From assembly GCF_030408455.1 (NCBI RefSeq), contig NZ_CP046977.1, forward strand, positions 310,001 through 374,000: a DNA stretch of 64,000 bases, written 5' to 3'. How positions within the stretch are numbered: position 1 is the stretch's first letter; every line of letters starts with the position of its first letter. Origin of the DNA: Corynebacterium atrinae (GTDB lineage Bacteria > Actinomycetota > Actinomycetes > Mycobacteriales > Mycobacteriaceae). The notes under the pieces were generated by a model. That model saw only the letters and a list, made by a program, of their open reading frames with translations, was not told the DNA's origin and searched no databases. Of this stretch, positions 54,730-64,000 are shown in pieces. Made by a program: the position numbers and the translations under genes.

Positions 54730-54906
54730 ACCGAAGTTTGAACGGCCCTGAAAAGCCGAGCTCAAGTTTCACCGAAGACCGTCGGTCATCCGAAAGGATC
54801 GAAGGAGCCCAGGCGACTGGGACGGCCTACGCAGGAGACACTTTCGAGCCTCTTACCTCCTCGCGGGGAAGACGCGCCCTGTGCTCTTGCACGGGGCTTT
54901 TTCCAT
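54730..54906 (+). promoter_or_regulatory. L10 (rplJL) leader with attenuator hairpin
   Basis: Long structured untranslated leader before rplJ, in the position of the L10 autoregulatory leader. The hairpin 54876-54884/54889-54897 (gccctgtgc / gcacggggc) followed by TTTTT at 54898-54902 is a good attenuator. The rest of 54575-54969 holds the tre promoter and the leader. A kink-turn was not verified. Confidence 0.6.
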
Positions 54907-54969
54907 GGTTAGCCCAGGGATGAAGCTCCGGCGGATCAACACGACACGTAATTGGAAGGAGGCGAAGTA

Positions 54970-55485
54970 ATGGCAAACGCTAAGAACCAGGCCGAGCTCG
55001 CAGAGCTCAAGGCTAAGTTCGACGAGGCATCCTCTGTGGTCCTCACCGAGTACCGTGGCCTGACCGTTGCGCAGATCTCTGAGCTGCGCGGCGCTCTCGG
55101 CTTCGACGTCCAGTACTCCGTCGCCAAGAACACCCTGATCAAGCTCGCTGCCCAGGAAAAGGGCATCGAGGGTCTTGACGATCAACTCACCGGCCCGACC
55201 GCCGTTGCCTTCATCAAGGGCGAGGCAGTCGACGCCGCAAAGGTGATGAAGAAGTTCGCCGATGAGAACAAGGCGTTCATCGTCAAGGGTGGCTACATGG
55301 ACGGCAACGCACTGTCTGCCGACCAGGTGAAGGCCATCGCCGAGCTGGACAACCGGGAGACCACTCTCGCGAAGCTGGCTGGTGCCATGAAGGGCAACCT
55401 GGCAAAGGCCGCAGGCCTGTTCAACGCTCCCGCTTCTCAGGTCGCACGCCTCGGCGCTGCGCTCGCAGAGAAGAAGGAAGCTTAA
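54970..55485 (+). CDS. rplJ: Ribosomal protein uL10
   Basis: 171 residues from the ATG at 54970 ([14 protein letters not shown]), with GGAAGGAGG upstream. [21 protein letters not shown] and [16 protein letters not shown] are typical. Base of the ribosomal stalk that carries L7/L12 dimers. Upstream leader includes an attenuator. rplL follows. Confidence 0.97.
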   Translation: MANAKNQAELAELKAKFDEASSVVLTEYRGLTVAQISELRGALGFDVQYSVAKNTLIKLAAQEKGIEGLDDQLTGPTAVAFIKGEAVDAAKVMKKFADENKAFIVKGGYMDGNALSADQVKAIAELDNRETTLAKLAGAMKGNLAKAAGLFNAPASQVARLGAALAEKKEA

Positions 55486-55560
55486 GTCGCAGGTTCCTGC
55501 GCACCCACAACCCCACAATTTTTATCGGACCCGGAAGGGTTCACAGAAAGGATGGCCATC

Positions 55561-55947
55561 ATGGCTAAGCTCACCAAGGACGAGCTCATTGAGGCTTTCA
55601 AGGAGATGACCCTGATCGAGCTCTCCGAGTTCGTCAAGGAATTCGAAGAGGTCTTCGAGGTTACCGCTGCTGCACCGGTCGCCGTTGCTGCTGCAGGTGC
55701 CGCTGGCGGCGAGGCTGCCGCTGCTGAAGAGCAGTCCGAGTTCGACGTCATCCTCGAGGATGCCGGCGCCAAGAAGATCGGCGTCATCAAGGCTGTCCGC
55801 GAGCTCGTCTCCGGCCTGGGCCTGAAGGAAGCTAAGGAGCTCGTCGAGGGCGCACCGAAGGCTGTCCTCGAGGGCGCTTCCAAGGAAGACGCTGAAGCTG
55901 CCAAGGCAAAGCTGGAAGAGGCTGGCGCAAAGGTCACCCTCAAGTAA
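55561..55947 (+). CDS. rplL: Ribosomal protein bL12 (L7/L12)
   Basis: 128 residues from the ATG at 55561 ([16 protein letters not shown]); the ATG at 55552 is too close to the ribosome site GAAAGG. N-terminal dimer domain, Ala/Gly hinge ([20 protein letters not shown]) and C-terminal factor-binding domain with [21 protein letters not shown]. Recruits translation GTPases. Confidence 0.97.
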   Translation: MAKLTKDELIEAFKEMTLIELSEFVKEFEEVFEVTAAAPVAVAAAGAAGGEAAAAEEQSEFDVILEDAGAKKIGVIKAVRELVSGLGLKEAKELVEGAPKAVLEGASKEDAEAAKAKLEEAGAKVTLK

Positions 55948-55965
55948 TTCCCTTGCTTTTCGACG

Positions 55966-56003
55966 CCCCCGTGCACTGCTTCACAGCAGCGCACGGGGGT
56001 TTT
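55966..56003 (+). terminator. Terminator after rplJL
   Basis: Arms cccccgtgc (55966-55974) and gcacggggg (55991-55999) with an inner ctgct/agcag stem, then TTTT. Confidence 0.95.
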
Positions 56004-56025
56004 GCGTTGCCTGCTTCTCCGCCAT

Positions 56026-56141
56026 GTGATCCCGACCCCCTGATCCCGACCGGAACCCTGTTTCGGGGCTGCGGCGGCGGTGAAAGCCCAGGTCGGATTT
56101 CTTGGGCAACCTAAAAGTCGCGAGGGGGGCGTCGCGATCAG
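56026..56141. repeat. Dispersed intergenic TIR repeat, copy C
   Basis: Starts TGATCCCGACC with a tandem copy, contains GAAAGCCCAGGTCG and CTAAAAGTCGCGAGG, and ends GGGCGTCGCGATCA. Slightly diverged from copies A and B (CCC for GCG on the left end only, weakening terminal pairing). Sits just behind the rplL terminator, as copy A sits behind its terminator. Confidence 0.85.
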
Positions 56142-56214
56142 TGGTGATTCTGTGCCACGATGGTGCAAAGACTCACACCCCACATCGACAGCGTAACCGC
56201 CAGAGGAACCCACC

Positions 56215-56403
56215 ATGGCCGACAAACAGACATCAAACGGACCGCTCATCAAAGCCCTAGTCATATTCTTCCTCGGATTGGCCAACGGCATCTTCCTTGG
56301 CCTGCGCCACGACAGTTGGCCCTCATTTGTTGGCTTCCTCATCGTCGGCTTCGTCGTCGCCTGGCTCGTGTACATGGTTGGTCGCCGGGCGGAAGCCCGT
56401 TAA
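56215..56403 (+). CDS. Small two-helix membrane protein
   Basis: 62 residues. Helices ALVIFFLGLANGIFLGLR and FVGFLIVGFVVAWLVYMVG, with a short charged tail. ATG at 56215 follows AGAGGAACC. First gene of an accessory stretch between rplL and rpoB. Function unknown. Confidence 0.7.
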   Translation: MADKQTSNGPLIKALVIFFLGLANGIFLGLRHDSWPSFVGFLIVGFVVAWLVYMVGRRAEAR

Positions 56404-56404
56404 C

Positions 56405-56812
56405 TTGCGCGGAGCTAAGCAGTTCGGTGGACAATTGACAGGGGATCCTCTTGCGGGTGGGCGCAGGAATATTCCTGCTCGAGTATTTCTCACACTCTGG
56501 TTTGCTTCAGTTGTGTTGGCATGGACCTACACCTTCGGACTCATCAATGATGACACCTTGGCATTGGCGATCATTCTTCTTGCGCTCTTCGGGGTTGCCA
56601 CCGTCGTCAGCGTCCTGACGTTCAGGGCTCCGACCTGGCTTTTGGTGGGGCTGATATTCGTCGGAGCGATTACTGCCGCTGTCGGAATCTACTATCGCAT
56701 TGAGGCGCCCGAGGGCATCCTCACGCCAGCTCTCATCCCGCTAGGGGTGGGAGTTGTTATAGCCGAGCTGGCTGTGATGTTAGACCGCTGTCTTCGTGCC
56801 TGGTCTAGGTGA
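56405..56812 (+). CDS. Three-helix membrane protein, first of a tandem pair
   Basis: About 135 residues if it starts at the TTG at 56405 (GGAAG 9 bp upstream). It might instead begin earlier, but the region upstream reads the preceding gene in another frame. Helices: ARVFLTLWFASVVLAWTYTFG, LALAIILLALFGVATVVSVL and TWLLVGLIFVGAITAAVGIYY, then GILTPALIPLGVGVVIAELAV. The following gene is a clear paralogue (FRAPTWLLVGL versus FWAPTWLLVSL). Function unknown. Confidence 0.65.
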   Translation: MRGAKQFGGQLTGDPLAGGRRNIPARVFLTLWFASVVLAWTYTFGLINDDTLALAIILLALFGVATVVSVLTFRAPTWLLVGLIFVGAITAAVGIYYRIEAPEGILTPALIPLGVGVVIAELAVMLDRCLRAWSR

Positions 56813-56897
56813 CATCTGCTGGTCAGAAAGGCCCGAGGAAGCCCTGTGTTGGGATAGAATGCCGCAACTTGCTCTTTGACTGAAATGAGAACTTGCC

Positions 56898-57331
56898 ATG
56901 GACGAAGCTAGACATCCCGTTGAGCCACAGGGAATGAGCTCCAATGTGGGGCGAGGGCTGAATTTTCCTGCCATTGTATTTTTTACGCTTTGGATCTTCT
57001 GTATTTTGTTGGCGTTGTCTCGCTACTTTGGATTCGTCGATGAGGACATGCTGGCACTAGCAATGATCGCCTCGCTGTTATTCGGAATAGCTGGCGTGCT
57101 GAGCATCGTGACTTTTTGGGCTCCGACCTGGCTTTTAGTGAGCCTGGCAATTATTGGTGCTGTCACGGCTGCTGTGGGCATCTACTATGTTGTCACCGTG
57201 CCGATGGCATCCTCACGCCACTTCTCATTCCCCTTGGGTTGGCGTTTGTTTTCGCCGAGCTGGCGGTGATGATGGACCGTTATGTGAAGAACCTGGTTTG
57301 GAAGAGGTCTGCCAAGCCCTCGGCCTCGTAG
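56898..57331 (+). pseudogene. Frameshifted paralogue of the preceding membrane protein
   Basis: Begins at the ATG at 56898 (MDEARHPVEPQGMSSNVGRG) and reads three helices like its neighbour (VFFTLWIFCILLALSRYFGF, LAMIASLLFGIAGVLSIVTF, TWLLVSLAIIGAVTAAVGIYY). After VTVP near 57202 the frame is lost; the expected end GILTPLLIPLGLAFVFAELAV followed by MMDRYVKN continues one frame over to a TAG at 57331. Restoring one base (CC-GAT as CCN GAT) would recover the paralogue-like PDGILTP. So a one-base deletion has truncated it, or the sequence has an error. Confidence 0.75.
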
Positions 57332-57413
57332 GGGATTGGACATCGGATAGACAGCCAACAGCCCAGTCGCGAGTTAAGGGTAATTATCTTCAGAGGTGCG
57401 ATAGCCGGTCTAA

Positions 57414-57844
57414 GACGCCACCAACGAGTTCTGGGACAACATACCCGCGGCCCTAGCTGCCCATGCCGGCATCCGGGAGCGGGTCAGTAAGGCTCGGCGA
57501 ACCAGTGCCGGTCAAACCCAAAAGGTATCGCGATCTACCACCGCAAGCAGGACTCCTGTCGCGAGCATCTGACGGTAGTGATTATGACGATGGCGGTGGT
57601 CTGGGTGATCATGCTGGGGCGTCTGTACCTGGTGATGTGCGTGGTGTACTCGAAGCCCTCGGCCTCAAGGCTCGGCCAGGGGCGCACCAAATTGATCTGC
57701 GTCAGGTACTATCAACCTGAAAAGTACTACAGCATCCTCGATGTAGCTCCGTACAATTCCATGTTCGGAACATGTCAAGCCTCCACAGTTTTCTATTCGT
57801 CTTTCTGTTCGCCACAAAGGGTGGGGAAGCTTCTCCCGGAATAG
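57414..57844 (+). pseudogene. Decayed coding remnant
   Basis: The 57332-57891 stretch has no intact gene. Protein-like text appears in two frames: DATNEFWDNIPAALAAHAGI from 57414, then GIAIYHRKQDSCREHLTVV from about 57524, a frame open to 57844. A 15-bp tract agccctcggcctc near 57654 repeats the 3' end of the preceding frameshifted gene (57320). It looks like fragments of one or more genes. I do not recognise the parent family. Confidence 0.35.
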
Positions 57845-57891
57845 CCCAATCAGGTCGGCCGAAATAGTATCTAGTCGAATTGGAGTTAGCG

Positions 57892-58293
57892 ATGGTTGAT
57901 AAAAATGGAGTAGGTCCATCCGATCCTATTTCAATAATATTCGGCCTAAATCTTCCACTTCCTGAGCTTTGTGCGTTTCTGATCGGGGTGGCGATGTACA
58001 TCTTCGGGGCCGAAGGTGTGCCAGGCGTGGGTCGCGTTGGAATGTTTCTAATAGCGGGTGGGATGACTGGGCCTATCATGGGACTGCCGCTCCTGTTGGT
58101 GCCAATTAAGGTATTTTGGTTCGACTTGGCATACATATGTGTGGGCTTTTCGGTCTTCTTTTACACCTTGTCGTTCATGGATGGCTCCTACTTGCTCGGA
58201 CTACTGATTCCCATTTGTTCAACCGGAGTGGTGATAGCAGGTTTTTCATTTATATTGCGGCGGCTGATTGCGCTTTCGGTAGTTTCTGGCTAA
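57892..58293 (+). CDS. Four-helix membrane protein, AT-richer than surroundings
   Basis: 133 residues from the ATG at 57892 (GGAG 6 bp upstream). Helices: LCAFLIGVAMYIFGA, VGMFLIAGGMTGPIMGLPLLL, LAYICVGFSVFFYTLSF and LLGLLIPICSTGVVIAGFSFI. Codon use is visibly AT-richer than the flanking ribosomal genes, suggesting transfer from elsewhere. No family recognised. The 400 bp after it (58294-58696) hold no convincing gene, only readable fragments on both strands. Confidence 0.6.
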   Translation: MVDKNGVGPSDPISIIFGLNLPLPELCAFLIGVAMYIFGAEGVPGVGRVGMFLIAGGMTGPIMGLPLLLVPIKVFWFDLAYICVGFSVFFYTLSFMDGSYLLGLLIPICSTGVVIAGFSFILRRLIALSVVSG

Positions 58294-58696
58294 GTCGTTG
58301 ATGCTTAATTTCGTCCCTTTAGAGCTAGCGAAGAAGCTTTGACCTAGGCCAGGTCCACGTGCGCCTGGGCCACGAAGAAGTTCTCGCACGTATGGTCCGA
58401 CGGCTTAAGCTAAGAGAGTCAAGACAGGCAGCTCACGGAGTGTCGACCTGGTGTTCTGCGAATTCCTCAATCAGGTCTCTGTTGATGGGGACGATGGAGA
58501 AGTGCACCTGCGTCTGCTCAGCGCGGAGTATCCAATTGACATCAGTGTTGCAACGTCGGATTTCAGCAATCACATCGTCTCCGTAACCACCCGCAATGGT
58601 GACGCCACCGTCACGTCGGCTTCTAAAGCCTCCATATCAACACGATCAACACGGAGAGTGCTCGCTAGCCGTGGACTGCCAGGTAACCTAACGGGC

Positions 58697-59650
58697 ATGC
58701 TTGGAAAATCGCGTCTTGTCTCGGTCCTGCTGTTCGGCTTGGGAGTTGCCCTCGTCGTGGCTGGGTTGATTGCGCCGCGGTTTGTTCACCTGGATGCTCG
58801 GATGTCGTTGAACTCGGGTGGGAGTACGTGGACGTTGACTGATGCGTCGGCGGAGTCGAGGTTGGTGGCTGATCCGGAAGGTCGGGTGGTGGATGCGCCG
58901 GTGACTCGTCAGTTGCACATGGATATTCAGAATCCTTCTGATGAGAATATGGCGTCGCTTCGGGTGGGGGAGACGCTCATGCGGGATAGCCAGCAGGGTG
59001 ATCTTGATCGGTTGATCAGTGCGGAGGTGTGGACGTTGAGCGTTGATCGTCTCACCGGCGCGGTGGAGGGCCCGGCGGTGCTCAGTGATCAGCTGGCGAG
59101 CCCGGTCAGTGAGGTCACGATTGATGGCTACTGGCTGAAGTTCCCCTCCCAGGCCAAGCAGACGACCTATGAAGTTTTCGATCCCACCCTTCGCGCGACC
59201 CGTCCGGCAGCTTTCGCCGAGGAGCTGGAGATGAATGGGCGGACGGTCTACCGCTATCGCCAGGATATTGAGCGGGAGATGGTGGCCCAGTCGTTCGCGT
59301 CGCCGTTGAACACGACCACTTTCGAGGGAGAGGAGGGGGATCCGCGCGGCTTCCTCTTCCATTCGGTCACGCGGGACTTCTTGGTGGATAAGGTCTCCGG
59401 GTTGGTCGTGGAAATCCGGGAAGATGTCGATGATTATTACGGAACCGCCGATGGAGAGAAGCGCCAGCAGGTGCTGCTTTTCGACGGCTCCATGTCCCAG
59501 GCGCAGATCGACGATCACCTCGCCGAGGCGGCAAAGGTAAAAGACCGTGGCGTCGCCGCGGCTGTGCGTTGGGGGGTCGTGGCGGTCGGCGCCATCCTAG
59601 TGCTCGCCGGTTTGTTGGGGGCCTTCCGGGCGCGACGCGCCCGCGCGTAA
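58697..59650 (+). CDS. DUF3068 family membrane-anchored protein
   Basis: 317 residues from the ATG at 58697 (MLGKSRLVSVLLFGLGVALVV). N-terminal helix, a large extracytoplasmic domain (residues 35-280) with FHSVTRDFLVDKVSGLVVEIRED, and a C-terminal helix VRWGVVAVGAILVLAGLLGAF with an Arg-rich tail. This two-anchor layout is that of DUF3068, found widely in corynebacteria and mycobacteria. Function unknown. An equivalent lies just before rpoB in relatives. The in-frame text upstream to 58451 is not conserved-looking. Confidence 0.82.
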   Translation: MLGKSRLVSVLLFGLGVALVVAGLIAPRFVHLDARMSLNSGGSTWTLTDASAESRLVADPEGRVVDAPVTRQLHMDIQNPSDENMASLRVGETLMRDSQQGDLDRLISAEVWTLSVDRLTGAVEGPAVLSDQLASPVSEVTIDGYWLKFPSQAKQTTYEVFDPTLRATRPAAFAEELEMNGRTVYRYRQDIEREMVAQSFASPLNTTTFEGEEGDPRGFLFHSVTRDFLVDKVSGLVVEIREDVDDYYGTADGEKRQQVLLFDGSMSQAQIDDHLAEAAKVKDRGVAAAVRWGVVAVGAILVLAGLLGAFRARRARA

Positions 59651-59730
59651 ATCGTGTTGATGGCCGGGCTCTGCTAGAGTCCCCGCTGAATTCTTCCGAT
59701 AGCCCTCACGACACGGCTGAAAATTAGCGC

Positions 59731-59759
59731 TTTACAAGTCGTGGATGATGGTATAGGCT
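59731..59759 (+). promoter_or_regulatory. Candidate rpoBC promoter
   Basis: TTTACA at 59731-59736 and TAGGCT at 59754-59759, 17 bp apart, about 180 bp before the rpoB start. A TTGACA also occurs near 59828 without a clear -10. Confidence 0.45.
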
Positions 59760-59940
59760 ACTTCGTTGCGCTGGAATTCGTCTCTGGTAGGCATCTCAAC
59801 CTTGATCGAGTCGCTTGAAAAAGTCGATTTGACAAGGTGATTTTGTGCTACCTGGGGGCGGCCATTCCACAGCAGACCGAATGCTAATTTTACCAGCGGA
59901 TTCGACGATTGTTAGCCAGAGCAGTCGCCACCCGCGTGAG

Positions 59941-62900
59941 GTGCTGGAAGGACCCATCTTGGCAGTCTCCCGCCAGACCAAGTCAGTGACCGACATTCCC
60001 GGAGCCCCGAAGCGATATTCTTTCGCTAAGATCTCCGCGCCCATCGAAGTTCCGGGTCTTCTTGACCTGCAGCGTGAATCCTTCGCGTGGCTGATTGGCA
60101 CGCCCGAGTGGCGTGCCCGCCATCAGGAGGAGCGTGGGCCGGAAGCCCGCTTGACCAGTGGACTCGAGGATATTCTTGACGAGTTGTCGCCGATTCAGGA
60201 CTACTCCGAGAATATGTCGTTGTCGCTGTCTGAGCCGCGCTTCGAGCCGGTGAAGAACTCTATTGATGAGTGCAAGGACAAAGATATTAACTACTCTGCG
60301 CCGCTGTATGTGACGGCAGAGTTCATTAACAATGAAACCCAAGAGATCAAGTCTCAGACGGTGTTCATTGGTGATTTCCCGATGATGACGCCGAAGGGCA
60401 CGTTCATCGTCAACGGCACCGAGCGTGTCGTGGTCTCTCAGCTCGTCCGTTCCCCGGGCGTCTACTTCGACCAGACGATTGATAAGTCCACGGAGCGACC
60501 GCTGCACTCTGTGAAGGTGATTCCTTCCCGCGGTGCGTGGCTCGAATTCGACGTCGATAAGCGAGACACCGTAGGTGTCCGTATTGACCGTAAGCGTCGC
60601 CAGCCGGTGACGGTGCTGCTCAAGGCCCTTGGTTGGACCACTGAGCAGATTCAGGAGCGATTCGGTTTCTCCGAGATCATGATGTCCACCCTCGAGTCTG
60701 ATGGTGTGGCCAACACCGATGAGGCTTTGCTGGAGATCTACCGCAAGCAGCGTCCGGGCGAGCAGCCCACGCGCGACCTTGCTCGTTCCCTGCTGGACAA
60801 CTCTTTCTTCCGTGCGAAGCGCTACGACTTGGCCAAGGTGGGCCGCTACAAGGTCAACCGCAAGCTCGGCCTCGGCGGCGACCACGACGGTCTGATGACG
60901 CTGACCGAAGAGGACATTGCCACCACCCTGGAGTACCTCGTTCGCCTGCACGTCGGCGAGCGTTCCATGACCTCCCCGACCGGCGAGATCATTCCGGTGG
61001 AGACCGACGACATTGACCACTTTGGTAACCGTCGTCTGCGCACCGTCGGTGAGCTGATTCAAAACCAGGTCCGCGTTGGCCTGTCCCGCATGGAGCGCGT
61101 CGTCCGCGAGCGCATGACCACGCAGGACGCTGAGTCGATCACCCCGACCTCGCTGATCAACGTCCGTCCGGTCTCGGCCGCGATCCGTGAGTTCTTTGGT
61201 ACCTCCCAGCTGTCCCAGTTCATGGACCAGAACAACTCGCTGTCGGGCCTGACCCACAAGCGTCGTCTGTCCGCACTGGGCCCGGGTGGTCTCTCCCGTG
61301 AGCGCGCCGGCATTGAGGTCCGCGACGTTCACCCGTCTCACTACGGCCGCATGTGCCCGATTGAGACCCCGGAAGGCCCGAACATTGGCCTCATCGGTTC
61401 GCTCGCGTCCTACGCCCGGGTGAATGCTTTCGGTTTCATTGAGACCCCGTACCTGAAGGTCGTTGACGGCCGAGTGACCGACATTGTCGAGTACCTCACC
61501 GCCGACGAGGAGGATCGCTACGCCATTGCGCAGGCCTCCATCGAGCGCGACGCTGACGGCGTCATCACCGCTGACCGCATTGAGGTTCGCCTCAAGGACG
61601 GCGCCATCGGCGTGGTCACCGACGGTTACGGTGTGGACTACATTGACGTGTCCCCGCGCCAGATGGTCTCCGTCGCTACCGCGATGATTCCGTTCCTCGA
61701 GCACGACGATGCTAACCGTGCCCTCATGGGTGCGAACATGCAGCGTCAGGCTGTGCCGCTGGTCCGCGCCGAGGCCCCGTACGTGGGCACCGGCATGGAA
61801 AAGCGCGCTGCTTACGATGCTGGCGATATGGTCATCACCCCGAAGGCTGGCGTGGTGGAGAATGTCTCGGCTGACGTCATCACCATCATGGACGATGAGG
61901 GCATCCGCGACACCTACCTGCTGCGCAAGTTCGAGCGCACCAACCAGGGCACGAGCTACAACCAGACCCCTCTGGTCAACATGGGCGATCGCGTCGAGGC
62001 CGGTCAGGTTATCGCCGACGGCCCCGGTACCCACAACGGTGAAATGTCCCTCGGCCGCAACCTCCTGGTTGCGTTCATGCCGTGGGAAGGCCACAACTAC
62101 GAGGACGCGATCATCCTCAACCAGCGTGTGGTGGAAGAGGACATCCTCACTTCCATCCACATCGAGGAGCACGAGATCGATGCCCGCGACACCAAGCTCG
62201 GTGCCGAGGAGATCACCCGTGAGATCCCGAACGTCTCCGAAGATGTCCTGCGCGACCTCGACGACCGCGGCATCGTCCGCATCGGCGCCGACGTTCGCGC
62301 TGGCGACATCCTCGTCGGCAAGGTCACCCCGAAGGGTGAGACCGAACTGACCCCGGAGGAGCGTTTGCTTCGCGCCATCTTCGGCGAGAAGGCCCGCGAG
62401 GTCCGCGACACCTCCATGAAGGTGCCGCACGGCGAAAACGGCAAGGTCATTGGTGTGCGTCGCTTCGCCCGCGAGGACGACGACGATCTGGCTCCGGGTG
62501 TCAACGAGATGATCCGCGTCTACGTGGCCCAGAAGCGCAAGATCCAGGACGGCGATAAGCTCGCCGGCCGCCACGGCAACAAGGGCGTCGTGGGCAAGAT
62601 CCTCCCGCCGGAGGACATGCCGTTCATGGCCGACGGAACCCCCGTCGACATCATCTTGAACACCCACGGTGTCCCGCGTCGTATGAACATCGGCCAGGTC
62701 CTGGAGATCCACCTCGGTTGGTTGGCAGCAGCCGGCTGGTCCGTCGATCCTGAGGATCCGAAGAACGCCGAGCTCATCAAGACCCTCCCCGAGGAGCTTT
62801 ACGACGTCCCCGCTGGGTCGCTCACCGCGACCCCCGTCTTCGACGGTGCCACCAACGAAGAGCTCTCCGGCCTGCTGGCTAACTCCCGCCCGAACCGTGA

Positions 62901-63444
62901 CGGCGACGTCATGGTCGACGAGACCGGTAAGACGATGCTTCTCGACGGTCGCTCCGGCGAACCGTTCCCGTACCCCGTTTCGGTGGGCTACATGTACCTC
63001 CTCAAGCTCCACCACCTGGTGGACGAGAAGATCCACGCCCGCTCTACCGGCCCGTACTCCATGATCACCCAGCAGCCGCTCGGCGGTAAGGCCCAGTTCG
63101 GTGGCCAGCGCTTCGGTGAGATGGAGGTGTGGGCAATGCAGGCATATGGTGCTGCCTACACGCTGCAGGAGCTTCTGACCATCAAGTCCGATGACGTTGT
63201 CGGCCGTGTCAAGGTCTACGAAGCGATCGTTAAGGGTGAGAACATCCCGGACCCGGGTATTCCCGAGTCCTTCAAGGTTCTCCTCAAGGAGCTGCAGTCC
63301 CTGTGCCTCAACGTGGAGGTTCTCTCCGCCGACGGCACCCCGATGGAACTGTCTGGTTCTGATGACGACGAGCTCGACTCCGCTGGATCCTCGCTGGGCA
63401 TCAACCTGTCCCACGACGAGCGCTCCGACGCTGACGTCAGCTAA
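59941..63444 (+). CDS. rpoB: DNA-directed RNA polymerase subunit beta
   Basis: 1167 residues from the GTG at 59941 (reading [16 protein letters not shown], as in C. glutamicum). Complete beta subunit with [20 protein letters not shown], the rifampicin region [20 protein letters not shown] followed by [30 protein letters not shown], and the C-terminal [20 protein letters not shown]. The key rifampicin-contact residues D429, H439 and S444 (E. coli 516, 526, 531) are wild type. An earlier frame start at 59845 is not conserved. Confidence 0.98.
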   Translation: MLEGPILAVSRQTKSVTDIPGAPKRYSFAKISAPIEVPGLLDLQRESFAWLIGTPEWRARHQEERGPEARLTSGLEDILDELSPIQDYSENMSLSLSEPRFEPVKNSIDECKDKDINYSAPLYVTAEFINNETQEIKSQTVFIGDFPMMTPKGTFIVNGTERVVVSQLVRSPGVYFDQTIDKSTERPLHSVKVIPSRGAWLEFDVDKRDTVGVRIDRKRRQPVTVLLKALGWTTEQIQERFGFSEIMMSTLESDGVANTDEALLEIYRKQRPGEQPTRDLARSLLDNSFFRAKRYDLAKVGRYKVNRKLGLGGDHDGLMTLTEEDIATTLEYLVRLHVGERSMTSPTGEIIPVETDDIDHFGNRRLRTVGELIQNQVRVGLSRMERVVRERMTTQDAESITPTSLINVRPVSAAIREFFGTSQLSQFMDQNNSLSGLTHKRRLSALGPGGLSRERAGIEVRDVHPSHYGRMCPIETPEGPNIGLIGSLASYARVNAFGFIETPYLKVVDGRVTDIVEYLTADEEDRYAIAQASIERDADGVITADRIEVRLKDGAIGVVTDGYGVDYIDVSPRQMVSVATAMIPFLEHDDANRALMGANMQRQAVPLVRAEAPYVGTGMEKRAAYDAGDMVITPKAGVVENVSADVITIMDDEGIRDTYLLRKFERTNQGTSYNQTPLVNMGDRVEAGQVIADGPGTHNGEMSLGRNLLVAFMPWEGHNYEDAIILNQRVVEEDILTSIHIEEHEIDARDTKLGAEEITREIPNVSEDVLRDLDDRGIVRIGADVRAGDILVGKVTPKGETELTPEERLLRAIFGEKAREVRDTSMKVPHGENGKVIGVRRFAREDDDDLAPGVNEMIRVYVAQKRKIQDGDKLAGRHGNKGVVGKILPPEDMPFMADGTPVDIILNTHGVPRRMNIGQVLEIHLGWLAAAGWSVDPEDPKNAELIKTLPEELYDVPAGSLTATPVFDGATNEELSGLLANSRPNRDGDVMVDETGKTMLLDGRSGEPFPYPVSVGYMYLLKLHHLVDEKIHARSTGPYSMITQQPLGGKAQFGGQRFGEMEVWAMQAYGAAYTLQELLTIKSDDVVGRVKVYEAIVKGENIPDPGIPESFKVLLKELQSLCLNVEVLSADGTPMELSGSDDDELDSAGSSLGINLSHDERSDADVS

Positions 63445-64000
<556 letters not shown>

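Noticed and set aside
57463..57720. 85-codon frame MPASGSGSVRLGEPV as a gene
   Set aside because: No ribosome site, Gly/Arg-biased composition, and it overlaps better protein-like text in another frame.
59845..59941. Earlier rpoB start
   Set aside because: The 32 extra residues are not part of corynebacterial RpoB, which begins at the [12 protein letters not shown] position.

Overview
The window is a high-GC actinobacterial chromosome segment, almost certainly from Corynebacterium (Mycobacteriales). The evidence is gene order: ppx - proC - small HTH - bS22 - SerB-like - glutaredoxin-like - hemA/C/D/B - hemE/Y/L - system II cytochrome c maturation - menaquinone genes - mgtA - menG/menJ - polyprenyl synthase - secE/nusG - rplK/A - rplJ/L - rpoB/C. 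Much of this order is shared with Corynebacterium glutamicum and partly with Mycobacterium tuberculosis (Rv0500-Rv0562 and Rv0638-Rv0668). Translations close to corynebacterial RpoB and RpoC, and frequent GTG starts, agree with this.

Layout. 1-4.9 kb: FtsX-type ABC permease (cut by the window edge), a Cys-rich protein and exopolyphosphatase. 5-8.1 kb: a minus-strand trio of DUF4956 membrane protein, frameshifted VTC-domain protein and a repeat-rich lipoprotein. 8.4-11.6 kb: proC, small HTH, bS22, HAD phosphatase and glutaredoxin-like protein. 11.7-25.2 kb: heme genes from glutamyl-tRNA to the coproporphyrin step (hemA, C, D, B, E, Y, L), interrupted by two small membrane proteins, a P1B-type ATPase lacking its catalytic Asp, and a guanidine-III riboswitch with an SMR exporter. 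25.2-30.1 kb: phosphoglycerate-mutase-like protein and the cytochrome c maturation set (ResA-like, CcdA, ResB, CcsA). 32-44.9 kb: menA, menE, menB, menC, menD, menG, menJ, a polyprenyl diphosphate synthase and two glycosyltransferases. 45-46.5 kb: four tRNAs. 46.6-56 kb: secE-nusG, rplK-rplA, rplJ-rplL, with rtcB and a trehalose PTS/TreC pair inserted. 56-59.7 kb: an accessory island of small membrane proteins, with a frameshifted duplicate and decayed DNA, then a DUF3068 protein. 59.9-64 kb: rpoB and the start of rpoC.

Together the heme, cytochrome c and menaquinone genes form a respiratory-chain assembly neighbourhood, followed by the transcription/translation core.

The most unusual items are: (i) the degenerate P-type ATPase inside the heme cluster; (ii) three intergenic copies of a roughly 115-bp element with terminal inverted repeats; (iii) four copies of a palindromic element, one of which supplies the stop codons of the convergent menG and menJ genes; (iv) a predicted multi-helix junction in the 45.1-45.5 kb intergenic region; (v) the DUF4956-VTC-lipoprotein cluster near ppx, with a frameshift; (vi) a short leader ORF with a possible anti-Shine-Dalgarno upstream of rtcB. 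No CRISPR array, rRNA operon, insertion sequence or prophage was seen.
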